Below, one piece after another: positions 9,661 through 18,951 of a stretch of 63,970 nt of DNA (the stretch's first letter is position 1; the number at the start of each line of letters is the position of its first letter). Location of the stretch: the NCBI GenBank assembly GCA_927910745.1, contig CAKMNX010000022.1, positions 1 to 63,970 on the forward strand, given 5' to 3'. This DNA is from an uncultured Candidatus Saccharibacteria bacterium (lineage in GTDB: Bacteria; Patescibacteriota; Saccharimonadia; Saccharimonadales; Saccharimonadaceae). The notes beneath the pieces are model-generated. The model was not told where the DNA came from. It did no database searches and was given only the letters and a program-made list of their open reading frames with translations. Made by a program: the position numbers and the translations under genes.

Positions 9661-10374
9661 TTACCCACGCACGCGGCGTGTGCGACGCATACGGGTGCGA
9701 GGTTGCCGTGGTGAGGTGTTTGCTGCTGAGGTGGACTTGTTGGTAGATTTACTGTAGTCTTTGGCTTTGGCATAGTGGCCAGTGAGATAATCCTTCGCAG
9801 CGGCAACACCAAGGACAGCACCTGCAGCAAACGACCCTAGTGCTGCTACACCAGCATAACGCTCAAGCTTACTTCCTTCAGGGGCGAGCGACTTGAGAAA
9901 ATAGGCAGCAATTGCTATATTATCTGCTGCCATACTGAACTTGCCTGATTTTGGCGTACGGAAGGCTTCATCATTTGTGAGGCCATGATAGACGGTCGCG
10001 CCAGCATTGACGGCATTCTTAGCAGCAATTGTTACTAAAACTGATTTGGGCACAACATGGGTTTTGCCTGCTATTACACCAATCACTACCATACCGAATT
10101 TGTCGCAAAAAGCATCAAACCCTGCACCAAAGTCACTTTCTTGGCCAAGACGTCGCGCTGCTAGGCCATCTGCTAAGTCACATGTACGACCACCAAGTAT
10201 CATGAGTGCGCCAATGATCTGGCCAGCTTTGTCGTTCTCCTTTGTGGCGGTGTCAAATTTCTGAGCACCGGCAGCTACTAACCCAAGCCCAGTAGCCGAG
10301 ATGGCATTTGGCACAGTAGGAATATCTCTCATGTGATATTTGCGTTGTCTTGGGGTTTGCTCTGCTGTCGCCAT
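9661..10374 (-). CDS. CDP-alcohol phosphotransferase family protein
   Basis: Integral membrane enzyme of the CDP-alcohol phosphatidyltransferase family, which moves a phospho-alcohol from a CDP-linked donor. The diagnostic motif is present as DLADGLAAR followed by GAGFDAFCDKF, matching DxxDGxxAR-x8-GxxxDxxxD with all four acidic residues. Several hydrophobic helices follow, then a C-terminal Arg/Lys/Ser tail. The acceptor (glycerol phosphate, inositol or other) cannot be told from the sequence. TATACT directly abuts the ATG at 10374, so translation may instead begin at the ATG 42 nt downstream. 237 aa. Confidence 0.8.
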   Translation of the reverse strand: MATAEQTPRQRKYHMRDIPTVPNAISATGLGLVAAGAQKFDTATKENDKAGQIIGALMILGGRTCDLADGLAARRLGQESDFGAGFDAFCDKFGMVVIGVIAGKTHVVPKSVLVTIAAKNAVNAGATVYHGLTNDEAFRTPKSGKFSMAADNIAIAAYFLKSLAPEGSKLERYAGVAALGSFAAGAVLGVAAAKDYLTGHYAKAKDYSKSTNKSTSAANTSPRQPRTRMRRTRRVRG

Positions 10375-10398
10375 AGTATATGGTACTGTACCATAATA

Positions 10399-11277
10399 TT
10401 AAGCCAATGTCCACTGGTTGGCACCGAGTGAGCGGATAACGCCATTAATCTCCAGCATCGTTAGCGCAATGGTAAACTCGCTGATGGGTGTGCCTAGGCG
10501 GCGCTGCATTTCTTCGCCGTCGCGCAGGCCTTGGCGCAGCAGCTTGATGATGGCGGCCTCGAGCGGTGTGCTACCCAGTGGTAGGGTGGCATTCTCACTC
10601 TGCTGGCGCTGGGGTGGTGTGATGGTCATGACAGCGAGGATATCAGCTGGGCTGGTGGCGGGCAAAGCGCCCTGCTTGAGGAGGTTGTTGCAGCCCTGCG
10701 AGAGTGGGCTGGTGATATTGCCTGGCACCGCAAAGACGTCCTTGCCTTGCTCGAGTGCATGGGCGGCAGTGTTGAGTGTGCCGCTGCGCTCGGCCGCCTC
10801 GGTGATGACGACGACGTCGGCTAGGCCAGCCACGAGGCGGTTGCGCTCGAGGAAGCTCCAGCTGCCAAAGCGGTAGCCATCCCCCGCCAGGTGCTCCGAC
10901 ACCACTGCCCCACCCTTAGCAACGATATCGCCCGCAAGCGCAGTATGATTGGCCGGATAGATCCGTGGCAGGCCATTGCCCAGCACAGCAATCGTCGTGC
11001 CTCCTACCGCCACACAGGCCTGATGCGCAATACTATCGATGCCCAGAGCGAGCCCACTGATGATAATTACCCCTTGGCGGGTTAGCTCGCGGGCGAATTG
11101 CTCCGTCACTTCCCGGCCATAGCGCGTGGGGCGGCGCGACCCAACGATCGCCACGCTCGGGCGGCGTTCCTCGGGTAGTGTACCGAGGTAGTGAATCTGC
11201 TGTGGTGGCTTGGCAATGTGGCAGAGTGGATTGAGGTATTGGTGGGCTTGTGGTGTGGTGTGATTGATCTGTTGCAT
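10399..11277 (-). CDS. dprA: DprA, DNA processing protein
   Basis: Loads RecA on incoming single-stranded DNA during natural transformation. The Rossmann-type core shows VAIVGSRRPTRYG, ISGLALGIDS, the SEHLAGDG region and ITEAAERSGTLNTAAHA, all typical of DprA. A C-terminal winged-helix (about the last 60 residues, with LLRQGLRDGEEMQRRLG) follows. The ATG at 11277 gives 292 aa; a TTG at 11310 is in frame but sits in a shared palindromic -35 element. Competence genes are usual in this lineage and fit uptake of nucleic acids from outside. Confidence 0.92.
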   Translation of the reverse strand: MQQINHTTPQAHQYLNPLCHIAKPPQQIHYLGTLPEERRPSVAIVGSRRPTRYGREVTEQFARELTRQGVIIISGLALGIDSIAHQACVAVGGTTIAVLGNGLPRIYPANHTALAGDIVAKGGAVVSEHLAGDGYRFGSWSFLERNRLVAGLADVVVITEAAERSGTLNTAAHALEQGKDVFAVPGNITSPLSQGCNNLLKQGALPATSPADILAVMTITPPQRQQSENATLPLGSTPLEAAIIKLLRQGLRDGEEMQRRLGTPISEFTIALTMLEINGVIRSLGANQWTLA

Positions 11278-11295
11278 AATTTGTGCTGAAAAGTG

Positions 11296-11324
11296 TTGAC
11301 ATTTTGTCAAGCGGGTGCTAGTAT
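11296..11324 (+). promoter_or_regulatory. Promoter of structured RNA, with palindromic -35
   Basis: TTGACA at 11296-11301, 17 bp, TAGTAT at 11319-11324. The -35 is half of a perfect inverted repeat (TTGACA TTT TGTCAA, 11296-11310), so the same element also offers a TTGACA toward dprA on the minus strand, though I see no good -10 there. Confidence 0.6.
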
Positions 11325-11330
11325 CATAAG

Positions 11331-11610
11331 TGATTGATTGAGCGCAAGCTCGTTCAAGTACCTTATACCCCCTATTTTAACATAGTTACCCCAGTGTTTT
11401 CACGAAGGTAACGTGTTAGGTTGCACACAATCTGTGCTGTAGTTATCTACCCTCCACTGCAGCACCGTTAGACAGGGTTGTGTGCTTACTAACCCCTTTG
11501 TCCAGCGGATCTCGTATGTGTGAGTAGATCACGTATACCCTGATTGGGTGGGACGAAGGGCAAACCAAGCGCTCATAGTGATGCCCACCCTTACTATGAG
11601 CGCTTTTTTG
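11331..11610 (+). ncRNA. Structured non-coding RNA of unknown family (~280 nt)
   Basis: A stand-alone transcription unit with promoter (11296-11324) and terminator (11568-11609) and no open frame of note. Helices seen directly: GTTACC/GGTAAC (11385-11390 with 11407-11412); GCACACAA/TTGTGTGC (11423-11430 with 11478-11485), which encloses GTGCTGTAG/CTGCAGCAC (11434-11442 with 11457-11465); and a 10-bp helix CCCTTTGTCC/GGACGAAGGG (11494-11503 with 11551-11560) enclosing a smaller hairpin. I do not find the conserved signatures of RNase P RNA, SRP RNA or tmRNA (no tRNA-like ends). A 6S-like RNA is possible but not supported by a single long rod. Confidence 0.65.
11568..11609 (+). terminator. Terminator of the structured RNA
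   Basis: Perfect 12-bp stem AGCGCTCATAGT / ACTATGAGCGCT (11568-11579, 11593-11604) followed by TTTTTT. Confidence 0.9.
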
Positions 11611-12334
11611 TTGGGGTGAGTTAGTGATGAGCTAGTCACACATTAGTTATTTTAAGCTGATTTACTTTGGTGTGCGAAGACGCTATGAGTTGCTCTGGCG
11701 GTTTGTGACACGCGCTACCAAAACAAAGATAGCTATTATCTCTGGTAGTGGCTGAGATCTCAGAGTTCCGGTGTTTTTTGTTTGTCTATAGAGCAAAGAA
11801 TTATTAGTGTAAAGACTGTACTGTAGAAGATTTAATAAGTAGCTCTTCCTTCGTGTTGCTATACCCTCTGGTACGGTATGTGGGAGGTAAGACGCAGATA
11901 AATAAGAGCCACATGCCAAGAGTTCGTGCAATTGACACGCGCTTCCATCAGATATTACTATATAGCTTAACGCACACAAAATCTATGGTTGAACAATACT
12001 TTTCACCATGTTTTTCTCTGTTATTGCGCAGTGAACTGATTATTTATTCAAGTGAGAGATATGCAAGAAAACGCCGTTATACGCTAGTGAGCACTAGAGC
12101 TGAGCTGTGTTGCTACGTGCTGGCTGCTTGTCGTCTGGAGTAGTGTTTGGATCAACATAGTACTTGGGGATGCTATGAGCCTGGTTTTCTAGCTCTTCCC
12201 AGTATGGGCGTGGCATTATAGTAGTACATTTTGCATTGTATGACAAATATCTATACTACATGCAGGGGTAATGCGTCCTCTGTTTCTCCTCTGTCAACTA
12301 CTATTATAAATTTGTATTTAGCCCCGCAAAGCGC
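11611..12334. other. Gene-poor stretch
   Basis: About 720 bases without a convincing coding frame, tRNA or repeat. Two frames near 100 codons on opposite strands overlap each other and lack motifs or good start signals. Confidence 0.5.
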
Positions 12335-12340
12335 TATAAT
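12335..12340 (+). promoter_or_regulatory. -10 box of protease gene (leaderless)
   Basis: TATAAT, with the ATG only 9 nt downstream and no Shine-Dalgarno. Confidence 0.65.
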
Positions 12341-12349
12341 GGCCAAACC

Positions 12350-13552
12350 ATGACAGAAATGGCAGTTCGAGAACATAATTTTGACCCGCATTCTCAACCA
12401 GAGACGCGGATGGAGCGACGACGGCTCCAGCAAGAGAAGAATGCGAAGAATGCGAATTTTGGCAAAAAGGCACTTAGTGCAGCGGTAGGCGCTATAATTG
12501 GCTGTATGCCAATGGCTGGACTGGCCTATGTTGGGCATGCTCGGCAGGAGGCGCAGCGGCCTAATAAACCACTGCCGCCATGTACAGCAGTTGGCCAGCC
12601 TTCGTCGCTTGACCTAACGCAGCCCGAGGTGGTGGCTCAGCGCCCACCAGTGAGCATTGCCGAGGCGTTGGGCGACCATGAAGCGCTAGAGCAGCAAAAG
12701 CGCGAGGCTTTGCAAGCAGTGCAGCACTCCATCGTCAAGATAAACGCTCACGCTCATAATATGGCGGAGGCAGGCGGTGCGAATATCACTGGCAGTGGCT
12801 ACATCATAGCAATGCCAGATGATACGCCTATAGTAATGACGGCCGCACACGTGGTATCTAATAAATATCCTATCCGCCAAGCAGACATCACCTTCCAAAC
12901 AACTGATGGCCAGACCCATGAGATACAAAAAGGCTGCCATAATGGCGAAGCACCGCCCGAAGGCCAGTGGAGCTCTGGCATGCCTGATGTAGCAGCATTG
13001 AGGCCGCATGATGAGCTGCCGGGTAGCTCACCCCTCCACTCTGCAACAGATGAAGAAATAACGGCAGCGGTACGCGCTGGCCAGCCATTCTTTGCAGTGG
13101 GCTTCCCTGCTAATGCTCCAGTGGAATGGGGGCAACCGATTGCCACGCCGCAGGTCGATGTGCTCCTCCCTGCTGGGCAACGTGGGGCTGATGGCAAGAT
13201 GGCCATGATCTCGGGCCTTGAGCGGTCGGCTAAGGGTGCAAATGATGTTAACGAGCTAGATGATGCCGTTTTGCCTGGTATGTCGGGCGGAGTGGTCGTT
13301 GTGTGTACTCCATCTGGCGAGATGAAGGTCGTTGGGATGGTGCAAGCAGTAGCCCAGCCAGCCACTGCTGCCGAGCTAAGTGCGTATGGCATTGTAGATG
13401 ACCCAGAGACGGTACGTGCGTATGAGCCACGCATTGCCTATCTTGGGAGTCTCACAGAGACACAAGAGGCATCTACGAGCCTACAAGCAGAAGACGAGTG
13501 GTCGGCAACGAGAGTAATAATGTACCTTGGTGCGGTCTTTCACGAAGATTAG
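12350..13552 (+). CDS. Membrane-anchored trypsin-like serine protease
   Basis: Predicted S1/trypsin-fold peptidase of 400 aa acting outside the membrane. A basic N terminus precedes a hydrophobic helix (about 41-61) that could be an anchor. The triad can be read as His167 (TAAHVV), Asp213 (MPDVAAL) and Ser312 (GMSGG), in the H-D-S order of the family. No PDZ domain follows, so it is not a typical HtrA/DegP. A cysteine pair could stabilise it outside the cell. It is a single-gene unit with a promoter on top of its start; nothing next to it indicates a substrate. Confidence 0.8.
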   Translation: MTEMAVREHNFDPHSQPETRMERRRLQQEKNAKNANFGKKALSAAVGAIIGCMPMAGLAYVGHARQEAQRPNKPLPPCTAVGQPSSLDLTQPEVVAQRPPVSIAEALGDHEALEQQKREALQAVQHSIVKINAHAHNMAEAGGANITGSGYIIAMPDDTPIVMTAAHVVSNKYPIRQADITFQTTDGQTHEIQKGCHNGEAPPEGQWSSGMPDVAALRPHDELPGSSPLHSATDEEITAAVRAGQPFFAVGFPANAPVEWGQPIATPQVDVLLPAGQRGADGKMAMISGLERSAKGANDVNELDDAVLPGMSGGVVVVCTPSGEMKVVGMVQAVAQPATAAELSAYGIVDDPETVRAYEPRIAYLGSLTETQEASTSLQAEDEWSATRVIMYLGAVFHED

Positions 13553-13608
13553 CTTAGAAGGCCATAGAAGGTGAAGCTCTACCTTATTCTGTGCTATACT
13601 AAATCACT

Positions 13609-14721
13609 ATGAAATATCTCTGGCATTCTCATCACCCTTTTCGTATTTTTTGGTTTTCGGCGCTGCTGACGGTGCTGCTGGGTGGGGCGATTTTTGGCCA
13701 TTTGGGGGTGAGCGGTTTGTGGCTGTTTACCATCCTGGTACTACTAGAGGTGACCTTTAGCTTCGATAATGCCGTCATTAATAGCCGCGTCTTGGCGAGC
13801 CTGAGCCCGCTATGGCAAAAGATTTTCCTGACGGTGGGGATCTTTATTGCAGTGTTTGTGGTGCGTTTTGTGCTGCCGATCGTCATTGTGATGGTGGCAA
13901 GTGGGCACGATTTCTCAACAGTGGTCGATCTCGCGCTGCATAAGCCAGCGGAGTATGGGCACATCCTCCACGCTGCGTCGCCAATGATCGATGCCTTTGG
14001 TGGGGCGTTTTTGATCATGATTGGCCTAAGTTACTTTATGGACTACAACAAGCGGGTGCACTGGATGCGGCACGTCGAGCCATGGCTAGCCAAAGCGGGG
14101 CGCTTCGAGAACCTCAAAATATGTGTGATGCTGGCGGTGGCAGCGGTGCTGTACTTCACGGTGGAGCGGCAGTATGAGTCGGTGGTGCTGATCTCATCTA
14201 TCCTAGGAATCTTGCTGCATATTGGACTGGAACTCTTTGGTTCGTTCTTTCATGACGACACGGCGCAGTCTCTCAAGGCAAAAACAGGCTGGGCGGCCTT
14301 TGCTAGCCTGATGTACCTGGAGGTGTTGGACGCGAGCTTTAGTTTTGATGGGGTGATTGGTGCATTTGCTATCACCAGTAGTATTGTCTTGATTGTGGCA
14401 GGCCTCGGGGCGGGTGCCATCTGGGTGCGCTCACTCACGGTCTATCTACTACGGACTGGTGCACTGGGTAAATATAAGTATCTTGAGAATGGTGCGCACT
14501 GGGCTATTATGGCGCTGGGTGTGATGATGATCGCTAAGCTCTTCCACGTGGAGCTGCCTGAGTGGGCGACCGGTGGGTTGGGCCTTGTCTTTATTAGCTT
14601 GGCAGTCGGCAGTAGCATCCTCGAGGCTCGTGCCATTAACCTTCAGACTGCAACCGCAAACACCGTCCACCACGCCGAGCAACGCCTCAAGCGTGGAGTG
14701 AAGAAGATTGTGAAGCATTAG
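13609..14721 (+). CDS. TerC/DUF475-family membrane protein
   Basis: Polytopic membrane protein of 370 aa with about nine hydrophobic helices. Two family repeats with intramembrane acidic residues are present: LEVTFSFDNAVINSRVL and, in the second half, LEVLDASFSFDGVIGAFAI. This duplicated SFD motif is typical of the DUF475 branch of the TerC superfamily, linked in other bacteria to metal export or tellurium resistance. TATACT at 13595-13600 lies 8 nt before the ATG. Substrate is not evident; Mn or another divalent cation is a reasonable guess from the family. Confidence 0.85.
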   Translation: MKYLWHSHHPFRIFWFSALLTVLLGGAIFGHLGVSGLWLFTILVLLEVTFSFDNAVINSRVLASLSPLWQKIFLTVGIFIAVFVVRFVLPIVIVMVASGHDFSTVVDLALHKPAEYGHILHAASPMIDAFGGAFLIMIGLSYFMDYNKRVHWMRHVEPWLAKAGRFENLKICVMLAVAAVLYFTVERQYESVVLISSILGILLHIGLELFGSFFHDDTAQSLKAKTGWAAFASLMYLEVLDASFSFDGVIGAFAITSSIVLIVAGLGAGAIWVRSLTVYLLRTGALGKYKYLENGAHWAIMALGVMMIAKLFHVELPEWATGGLGLVFISLAVGSSILEARAINLQTATANTVHHAEQRLKRGVKKIVKH

Positions 14722-14798
14722 ATATTGCTCTAAACAAAAGCCACAAACTCACCACTGATACATGTCGTCGAGAGATAAAATACGCTCGAAATAATGTA

Positions 14799-15371
14799 CT
14801 ATACCGACGGCTGGTACGTCACACTCGTCGCTGCTATGTCTCCCGCAAGGAATTGCGCAATGAGAGAGGCTGACTGCTCGGCTGCCCACTGCTGCAAAAT
14901 GGCTTGCTCATCTGAGGTAAAATTACTCAAGACGAAGTCAACATCGCCGACTTGCTGCCGCATTTTATTGTCCGTGCCAAGGCGAATATGCCAAAAGTTC
15001 TGCCCAATATGCTGGTGGAGCGACTTAAGCCCATTGTTGCCTGCGCTCTCGCCGCCTCGCCTGACGCGAATTTTGCCAAAATCGAGGGCCACATCATCGT
15101 GAATAACAAGCACATCGTCGAGTGGTAATTTATAAAAATCCATAACTGCTCGGGCTGCGACCCCTGTCTCGTTATAAAATGTGGTCGGCTTGGCGAGGAT
15201 GACTTTCTCGCCGCCGTGCGAAAACTCGGCCAGCTCAGCATTAAATCGGCTCTTTGGGGCAAACTGCACTCCCTGCTCTGCTGCATAAGCGTCGAGGATG
15301 ATGAAGCCAGCGTTGTGCCGGGTGGTGGTATAGCGCGGGCCAGGGTTGCCGAGAGCGAGAAGTAATTTCAT
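14799..15371 (-). CDS. pth: Peptidyl-tRNA hydrolase
   Basis: Releases tRNA from prematurely dropped peptidyl-tRNAs. 190 aa, the usual size. Starts with LLLALGNPGPRYTTTRHNAGF, broken at the catalytic His in RHNAGF, and continues with KPTTFYNETG (asparagine site), VIHDDVALDFGKIRVRRGG and SAGNNGLKS, all conserved. Start at 15371 is chosen because the motif follows directly and a TATACT (15384-15379) lies 7 nt upstream; the frame continues upstream without a better signal. Convergent with the TerC gene. Confidence 0.95.
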   Translation of the reverse strand: MKLLLALGNPGPRYTTTRHNAGFIILDAYAAEQGVQFAPKSRFNAELAEFSHGGEKVILAKPTTFYNETGVAARAVMDFYKLPLDDVLVIHDDVALDFGKIRVRRGGESAGNNGLKSLHQHIGQNFWHIRLGTDNKMRQQVGDVDFVLSNFTSDEQAILQQWAAEQSASLIAQFLAGDIAATSVTYQPSV

Positions 15372-15597
15372 ACGTATTAGTATAGCATGGATAAGGTTTT
15401 GTTGTGGCTGCATTGGTGGTGCTATAGCTGAACAAGAAAATATATGGAGGCCAGCCACACAGTAGGCGGATAATCGCTGTAGTATAATCTGGCCGGAACA
15501 TTTTCGGTTCAGCTATAGCACCATACTCAGCAGCCTTACTCCTTAGAATAAGACCATAATATCCTCTGTTAGAGTGAGCGGATATACTCTGCCATGC

Positions 15598-15603
15598 TAT
15601 ACT
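15598..15603 (+). promoter_or_regulatory. -10 box of CobW-like gene (leaderless)
   Basis: TATACT with the ATG 6 nt downstream. Confidence 0.6.
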
Positions 15604-15609
15604 AAACCC

Positions 15610-16577
15610 ATGGCCCAGCGCGATAATGATCTTGAATTTAGCCTTAATGCCGCCTTTGATGAGCAGCGCACCCAGCCTGGCCTGGTGCCGCTCTACCTCA
15701 TCAATGGCTCACTCGGGGTGGGCAAGACGAGCGTGCTGGAGTATCTTTTGCGCCAGCCGGAGTTTGCTGGCTCGCGCGTGATTGAGAATGAATATGCCAA
15801 CGAGAACGTCGATGGCTACCGGCTGGAAGGCCTGGCGGAGCTTGTAACGACGCTGGCGGGCGACTGCGTGTGTTGCTCGTCTAAGCATGCCTTGACGCGC
15901 ATGCTGCTGGATTTTTGCCAGTCGTCCCCTGCCCCGGTTTCATCGAGGCAACAGGGGTCGCGCGGACGATGAACTTGGTGGAGAAGCTCATCAATGCGCG
16001 GATCTTTGCCAAATATGAGCTGCTGCAGAGCTATTACGTCATCACCGCACACGAAATCTTGCATGGTATTGAGCCAGCCCACGAGGTGGAGCTGCAAGCT
16101 GCCGATACAGTCCTTATTACCAAAGAAGATCTCCTGCATGGCGATGATCGCACTACCTATGATACCAAGCGCCGCGCCCTGCCCTATACGCGGGTGCTGT
16201 CTGCGCCGCATGGGTGCTTTGACCTTAGTAAGATCACAACGCCGTCGAGTCTACTCACCTTCTTCGACACCTATGATGGCGAGCTTGCCGTGCCAGATAA
16301 CCCGACCTACAGCGTCATCGATATGTCGCAGCTCACTGCTACCGAGGCAGCCTTTGAGGCGCTGTGGCTGCAGCTCTTTGCGACGTATGAGCTGCGCCGG
16401 CTCAAGGGGTGCTTTATTGATGAGCATGGTACGCGCCGGCATATCGAAGCTACGCCCGAGCAGATTCAGATCACCACTGGCCAACCTAGCGAAGCACCCA
16501 AGCTGGTTTGCATTGGCACCCACGCCAGCAGCATCACCCGCGATGGGTTGGTGGCGCAGCTGATGATGTTTGGGTAA
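15610..16577 (+). CDS. CobW/COG0523-family GTPase, frame interrupted
   Basis: G3E-type GTPase, probable metallochaperone for zinc or another metal. Walker A reads NGSLGVGKTS, and the family metal site CxCC is present as DCVCC. The first frame ends at 15972, but conserved family sequence (FIEATGVART) continues in another frame that runs to 16577. The switch lies at C-rich 15926-15935, where one added base rejoins the two, so I treat this as one gene of about 322 codons. The C-terminal domain is divergent. A terminator follows at 16669. Confidence 0.8.
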
Positions 16578-16668
16578 GGTGATCGATATCAATTGCTAGC
16601 TTGGGTGCGAAAATGCGAAAACCTCTTATTTTCCCTGTGTCGTATTACGCCTGTAGTTTGGGACACTT

Positions 16669-16692
16669 AGTGGTAGGGCTACCACTTTTTTG
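16669..16692 (+). terminator. Terminator after CobW-like gene
   Basis: AGTGGTA / TACCACT stem with GGGC loop, followed by six T. Confidence 0.8.
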
Positions 16693-16776
16693 GTGCTGGC
16701 TGCTGACGGAGTGCTTTATGGATAATTTCGAGATAGAATTTATTCGCTGACCCATCAGTATAGCGGGTCTATAGAG

Positions 16777-16844
16777 CGAACTGACAAGCAGGAGAATATG
16801 CGCAGCAGCGTAGCCGCTGATAATTCTGGCGGCTTGTCAGTTCG
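16777..16844. repeat. 13-bp perfect inverted repeat, long hairpin
   Basis: CGAACTGACAAGC (16777-16789) and its exact reverse complement (16832-16844) enclose 42 nt. First of five perfect hairpins in 250 bases. The left arm region also resembles sequence at about 17245-17270 (GACAAGCGGGAGAATA on the minus strand). Confidence 0.8.
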
Positions 16845-16853
16845 GAACCTATA

Positions 16854-16925
16854 CTGAGCGAGCATGTTCGAACTCGCTCAGAGCGTGTAATGTGTATGGA
16901 CAAAGGAGCTCAGACATTTGTCTGA
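16854..16925. repeat. Two further perfect hairpins
   Basis: CTGAGCGAG/CTCGCTCAG (16854-16862 with 16873-16881) and TCAGACA/TGTCTGA (16910-16916 with 16919-16925), each an exact inverted repeat. Confidence 0.75.
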
Positions 16926-16940
16926 ACTCGTCGAATCCGT

Positions 16941-16967
16941 CAACACACACTGCTACAGTGTGTGTTG
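16941..16967. repeat. Perfect 12-bp hairpin whose loop is a stop codon
   Basis: CAACACACACTG and its exact complement enclose only CTA (16953-16955), which on the minus strand is the TAG stop of the 49-codon frame 16953-17102. Confidence 0.85.
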
Positions 16968-17102
16968 CAAACTCGATACAGGCGTATAAAGTGTTCTCCT
17001 GGGCGGAGAACACTTTATACCAGCGTCGTGCATGAACGTGTTGAGCTTACGCCCGACACGCCCGTTGATGACATCGATGCCAGGGTTGTAATAAGTGCCC
17101 AT
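16953..17102 (-). CDS. Possible 49-aa small protein in a structured transcript
   Basis: A short frame starting ATGGGCACTTATTACAAC, with AGGAAG about 6 nt upstream. The product is small, basic and without motifs I know. It lies ~210 nt downstream of a promoter nearly identical to two others in the window (17352-17309). A perfect 16-bp inverted repeat (16984-16999 with 17005-17020) lies inside the frame and a perfect 12-bp hairpin brackets its stop codon, which is odd for protein-coding DNA. It could be a structured RNA with a chance frame, or a small protein whose mRNA is strongly folded. Confidence 0.35.
   Translation of the reverse strand: MGTYYNPGIDVINGRVGRKLNTFMHDAGIKCSPPRRTLYTPVSSLQHTL
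16984..17020. repeat. Perfect 16-bp hairpin
   Basis: GTATAAAGTGTTCTCC and its exact complement separated by TGGGC. No T-run follows on either strand, so it is not a standard terminator. Confidence 0.9.
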
Positions 17103-17308
17103 GGCACTTCCTTTCTCCTCATCCAGGCGGAGCGCCTGTGTCCCCTCTCGAGAAAACACTGCTCAGACGCCCGGATGGCGGCCAGCAAGATGAGGTTATC
17201 GGGCACTAACTACTATTGGCCTAGGAACTAGCGCCAGAGAATCTCACCTTGCTGGCTATTCTCCCGCTTGTCAAAAAACACTTTTGGTCAAACACGATAG
17301 GTTTGTCA

Positions 17309-17352
17309 ACAAAAGCTAATATATATATATCAATAATTGATCACGCCGTCAA
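17309..17352 (-). promoter_or_regulatory. Promoter A of a three-member family
   Basis: Minus strand: TTGACG (17352-17347), 17 bp ending in ATTGA, then TATATATATATTAGCTT. The same layout recurs at 38936-38895 and 45341-45301. Confidence 0.75.
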
Positions 17353-17411
17353 CTTCTTTCTATATGTAGCACATTATGAATGTCTCGTAGCACACGCTTG
17401 TGGGGCTATAA

Positions 17412-18820
17412 TTATCGCTTGGTGGATCTTTCGGCGTCTTTGGCTTGCTTATATGCTTTGGTCACAGGCTCGAGGCCGCGCTTGACGCGCTCGCGGTTGG
17501 CTTTGAGCTGCTTCTCGTCGCGGAAGGAGAGCTTGATGGGGGTGCCAGTGTAGTCGTAGGTGTCGCGGATGCGCCGCTCGAGGTAGCGCTTGTAGCTCCA
17601 GTGGACGAACTTGAGGTTACTGCCGTAGATAACGAACCATGGTGGGTTTGTGTCTGTCTGGACGATGTAGCGTAGCTTGGGGTGGGTGTTCTTGAGGCCA
17701 GCTGGTGGGTGCTTCTGCACAGAGCGCTGCAGGAGGTCGTTGAGGGTGCGCGTGGTGGTCTTTTGCTGGCGATGAGCAGCGATGCCAAGAGCAAGGTCGA
17801 ATAACTTCGTCACATTCTGGCCGGTAACAGCACTGGTGAAGATGAGTGGTGCCCACGGTGTGAAATCGAACTGGGCGGAGATCTGCGGGGCGAGTGCATC
17901 GCGCGTGTAGGCATCTTTGCCTTCCACGGCGTCCCATTTGCTCACGACGATGGCCATGCCCTTGCCTGCCTCGGCAATGATACCTGCAAGCCGCTGGTCG
18001 AGGGCGGTGTTGAGCTCATTTACATCCATCAGGAGGAAGCAAATATCGGCCTCCTCGATGGCAGCCAAAGTGCGCAAGACGCTAAACTTCTCGATGCCCA
18101 CCTCTTGCTTGCCTTGGCGGCGAATGCCAGCGGTGTCGAGCAGCTCGATGGCTTGCCCCTGGTAGCGCAGGCGGATGCGATTGACATCGCGTGTGGTACC
18201 CGCTACTCCAGCCACGATGGCTTGCTGCTTGCCCGCTAGTGTGTTGAAGAGGCTGGATTTGCCGACATTGGGCCGGCCAATCAACGCAATCTTGAGTACA
18301 TCGCTCGGCTCGGCTTGGCGCTTCTCTGGGATGTGCTGGCAGATCTCATCCAGTGCATCACTAATACCACTGTTGTGCTCGGCACTGGTGCGAATGATAC
18401 TCTTGATGCCAAGGCGGAGGAATTCACTAGTAGGCAGACTGCCCCGCAGGTCGGTTTTGTTTGCAATGAGAATGACAGGCTTGCGGCTCTTGAGGGCGGT
18501 TTTGGCGACGCGCCGGTCTTCGTCGCTGGGGTATTCGGTGCTATCCACGACCACGAGGATGACGTCGGCCGCATCGGATGCATCAGTGATTTGCTCTTGA
18601 ATACTTGCCTCAAACTCGTCTTCTGCTGGCTTGAGGCCGGCTGTATCGACGAGCCAGAACTCATGCCATGGTAGGCTGCCTTGCCCACCACCCGATCGCG
18701 CGTCGTACCGGCTTCGCGTGCCACGATAGCCTGCTGCGAACGCATCATACGATTAAACAGCGAGCTCTTGCCAGCATTGGCACGCCCGATGATTGCAACG
18801 GTAGGAAGTTTGGTAGCCAT
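17412..18820 (-). CDS. der: GTPase Der, frame interrupted
   Basis: Double-GTPase needed for 50S ribosome assembly. First G domain opens with IIGRANAGKSSLFN; second with LIGRPNVGKSSLFN; the C-terminal KH-like domain ends in a Lys/Arg-rich tail. The N-terminal frame leaves the family pattern after AAYHG, while the other frame picks up FWLVDTAGLKPAEDEFEASI and continues to 17412. One missing G at about 18660 (ATGGAG read as ATGAG) explains it. Der is essential, so an indel in the reads is the best explanation. TATAAT (18835-18830) lies 9 nt before the ATG. About 469 aa when joined. Confidence 0.93.
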
Positions 18821-18951
18821 AATACTCTCATTATATCATGAAAGCGCGTGAGCAGATTTGCAGCACCCTCTCCCCTCTTGTACAATAAAAGAACGAGTGC
18901 GGCAACGGGCTCACTCTCATTGATAAAGGCTGAAATATAAGGAAGTGTGTA

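Noticed and set aside
11331..11610. tmRNA or RNase P RNA
   Set aside because: No tRNA-like ends, tag frame or RNase P core sequence such as GAGGAAAGTC; kept as an unassigned RNA.
16740..17350. Hairpin cluster as a mobile element
   Set aside because: No terminal inverted repeats bounding the whole region, no target-site duplication and no second full copy in the window.
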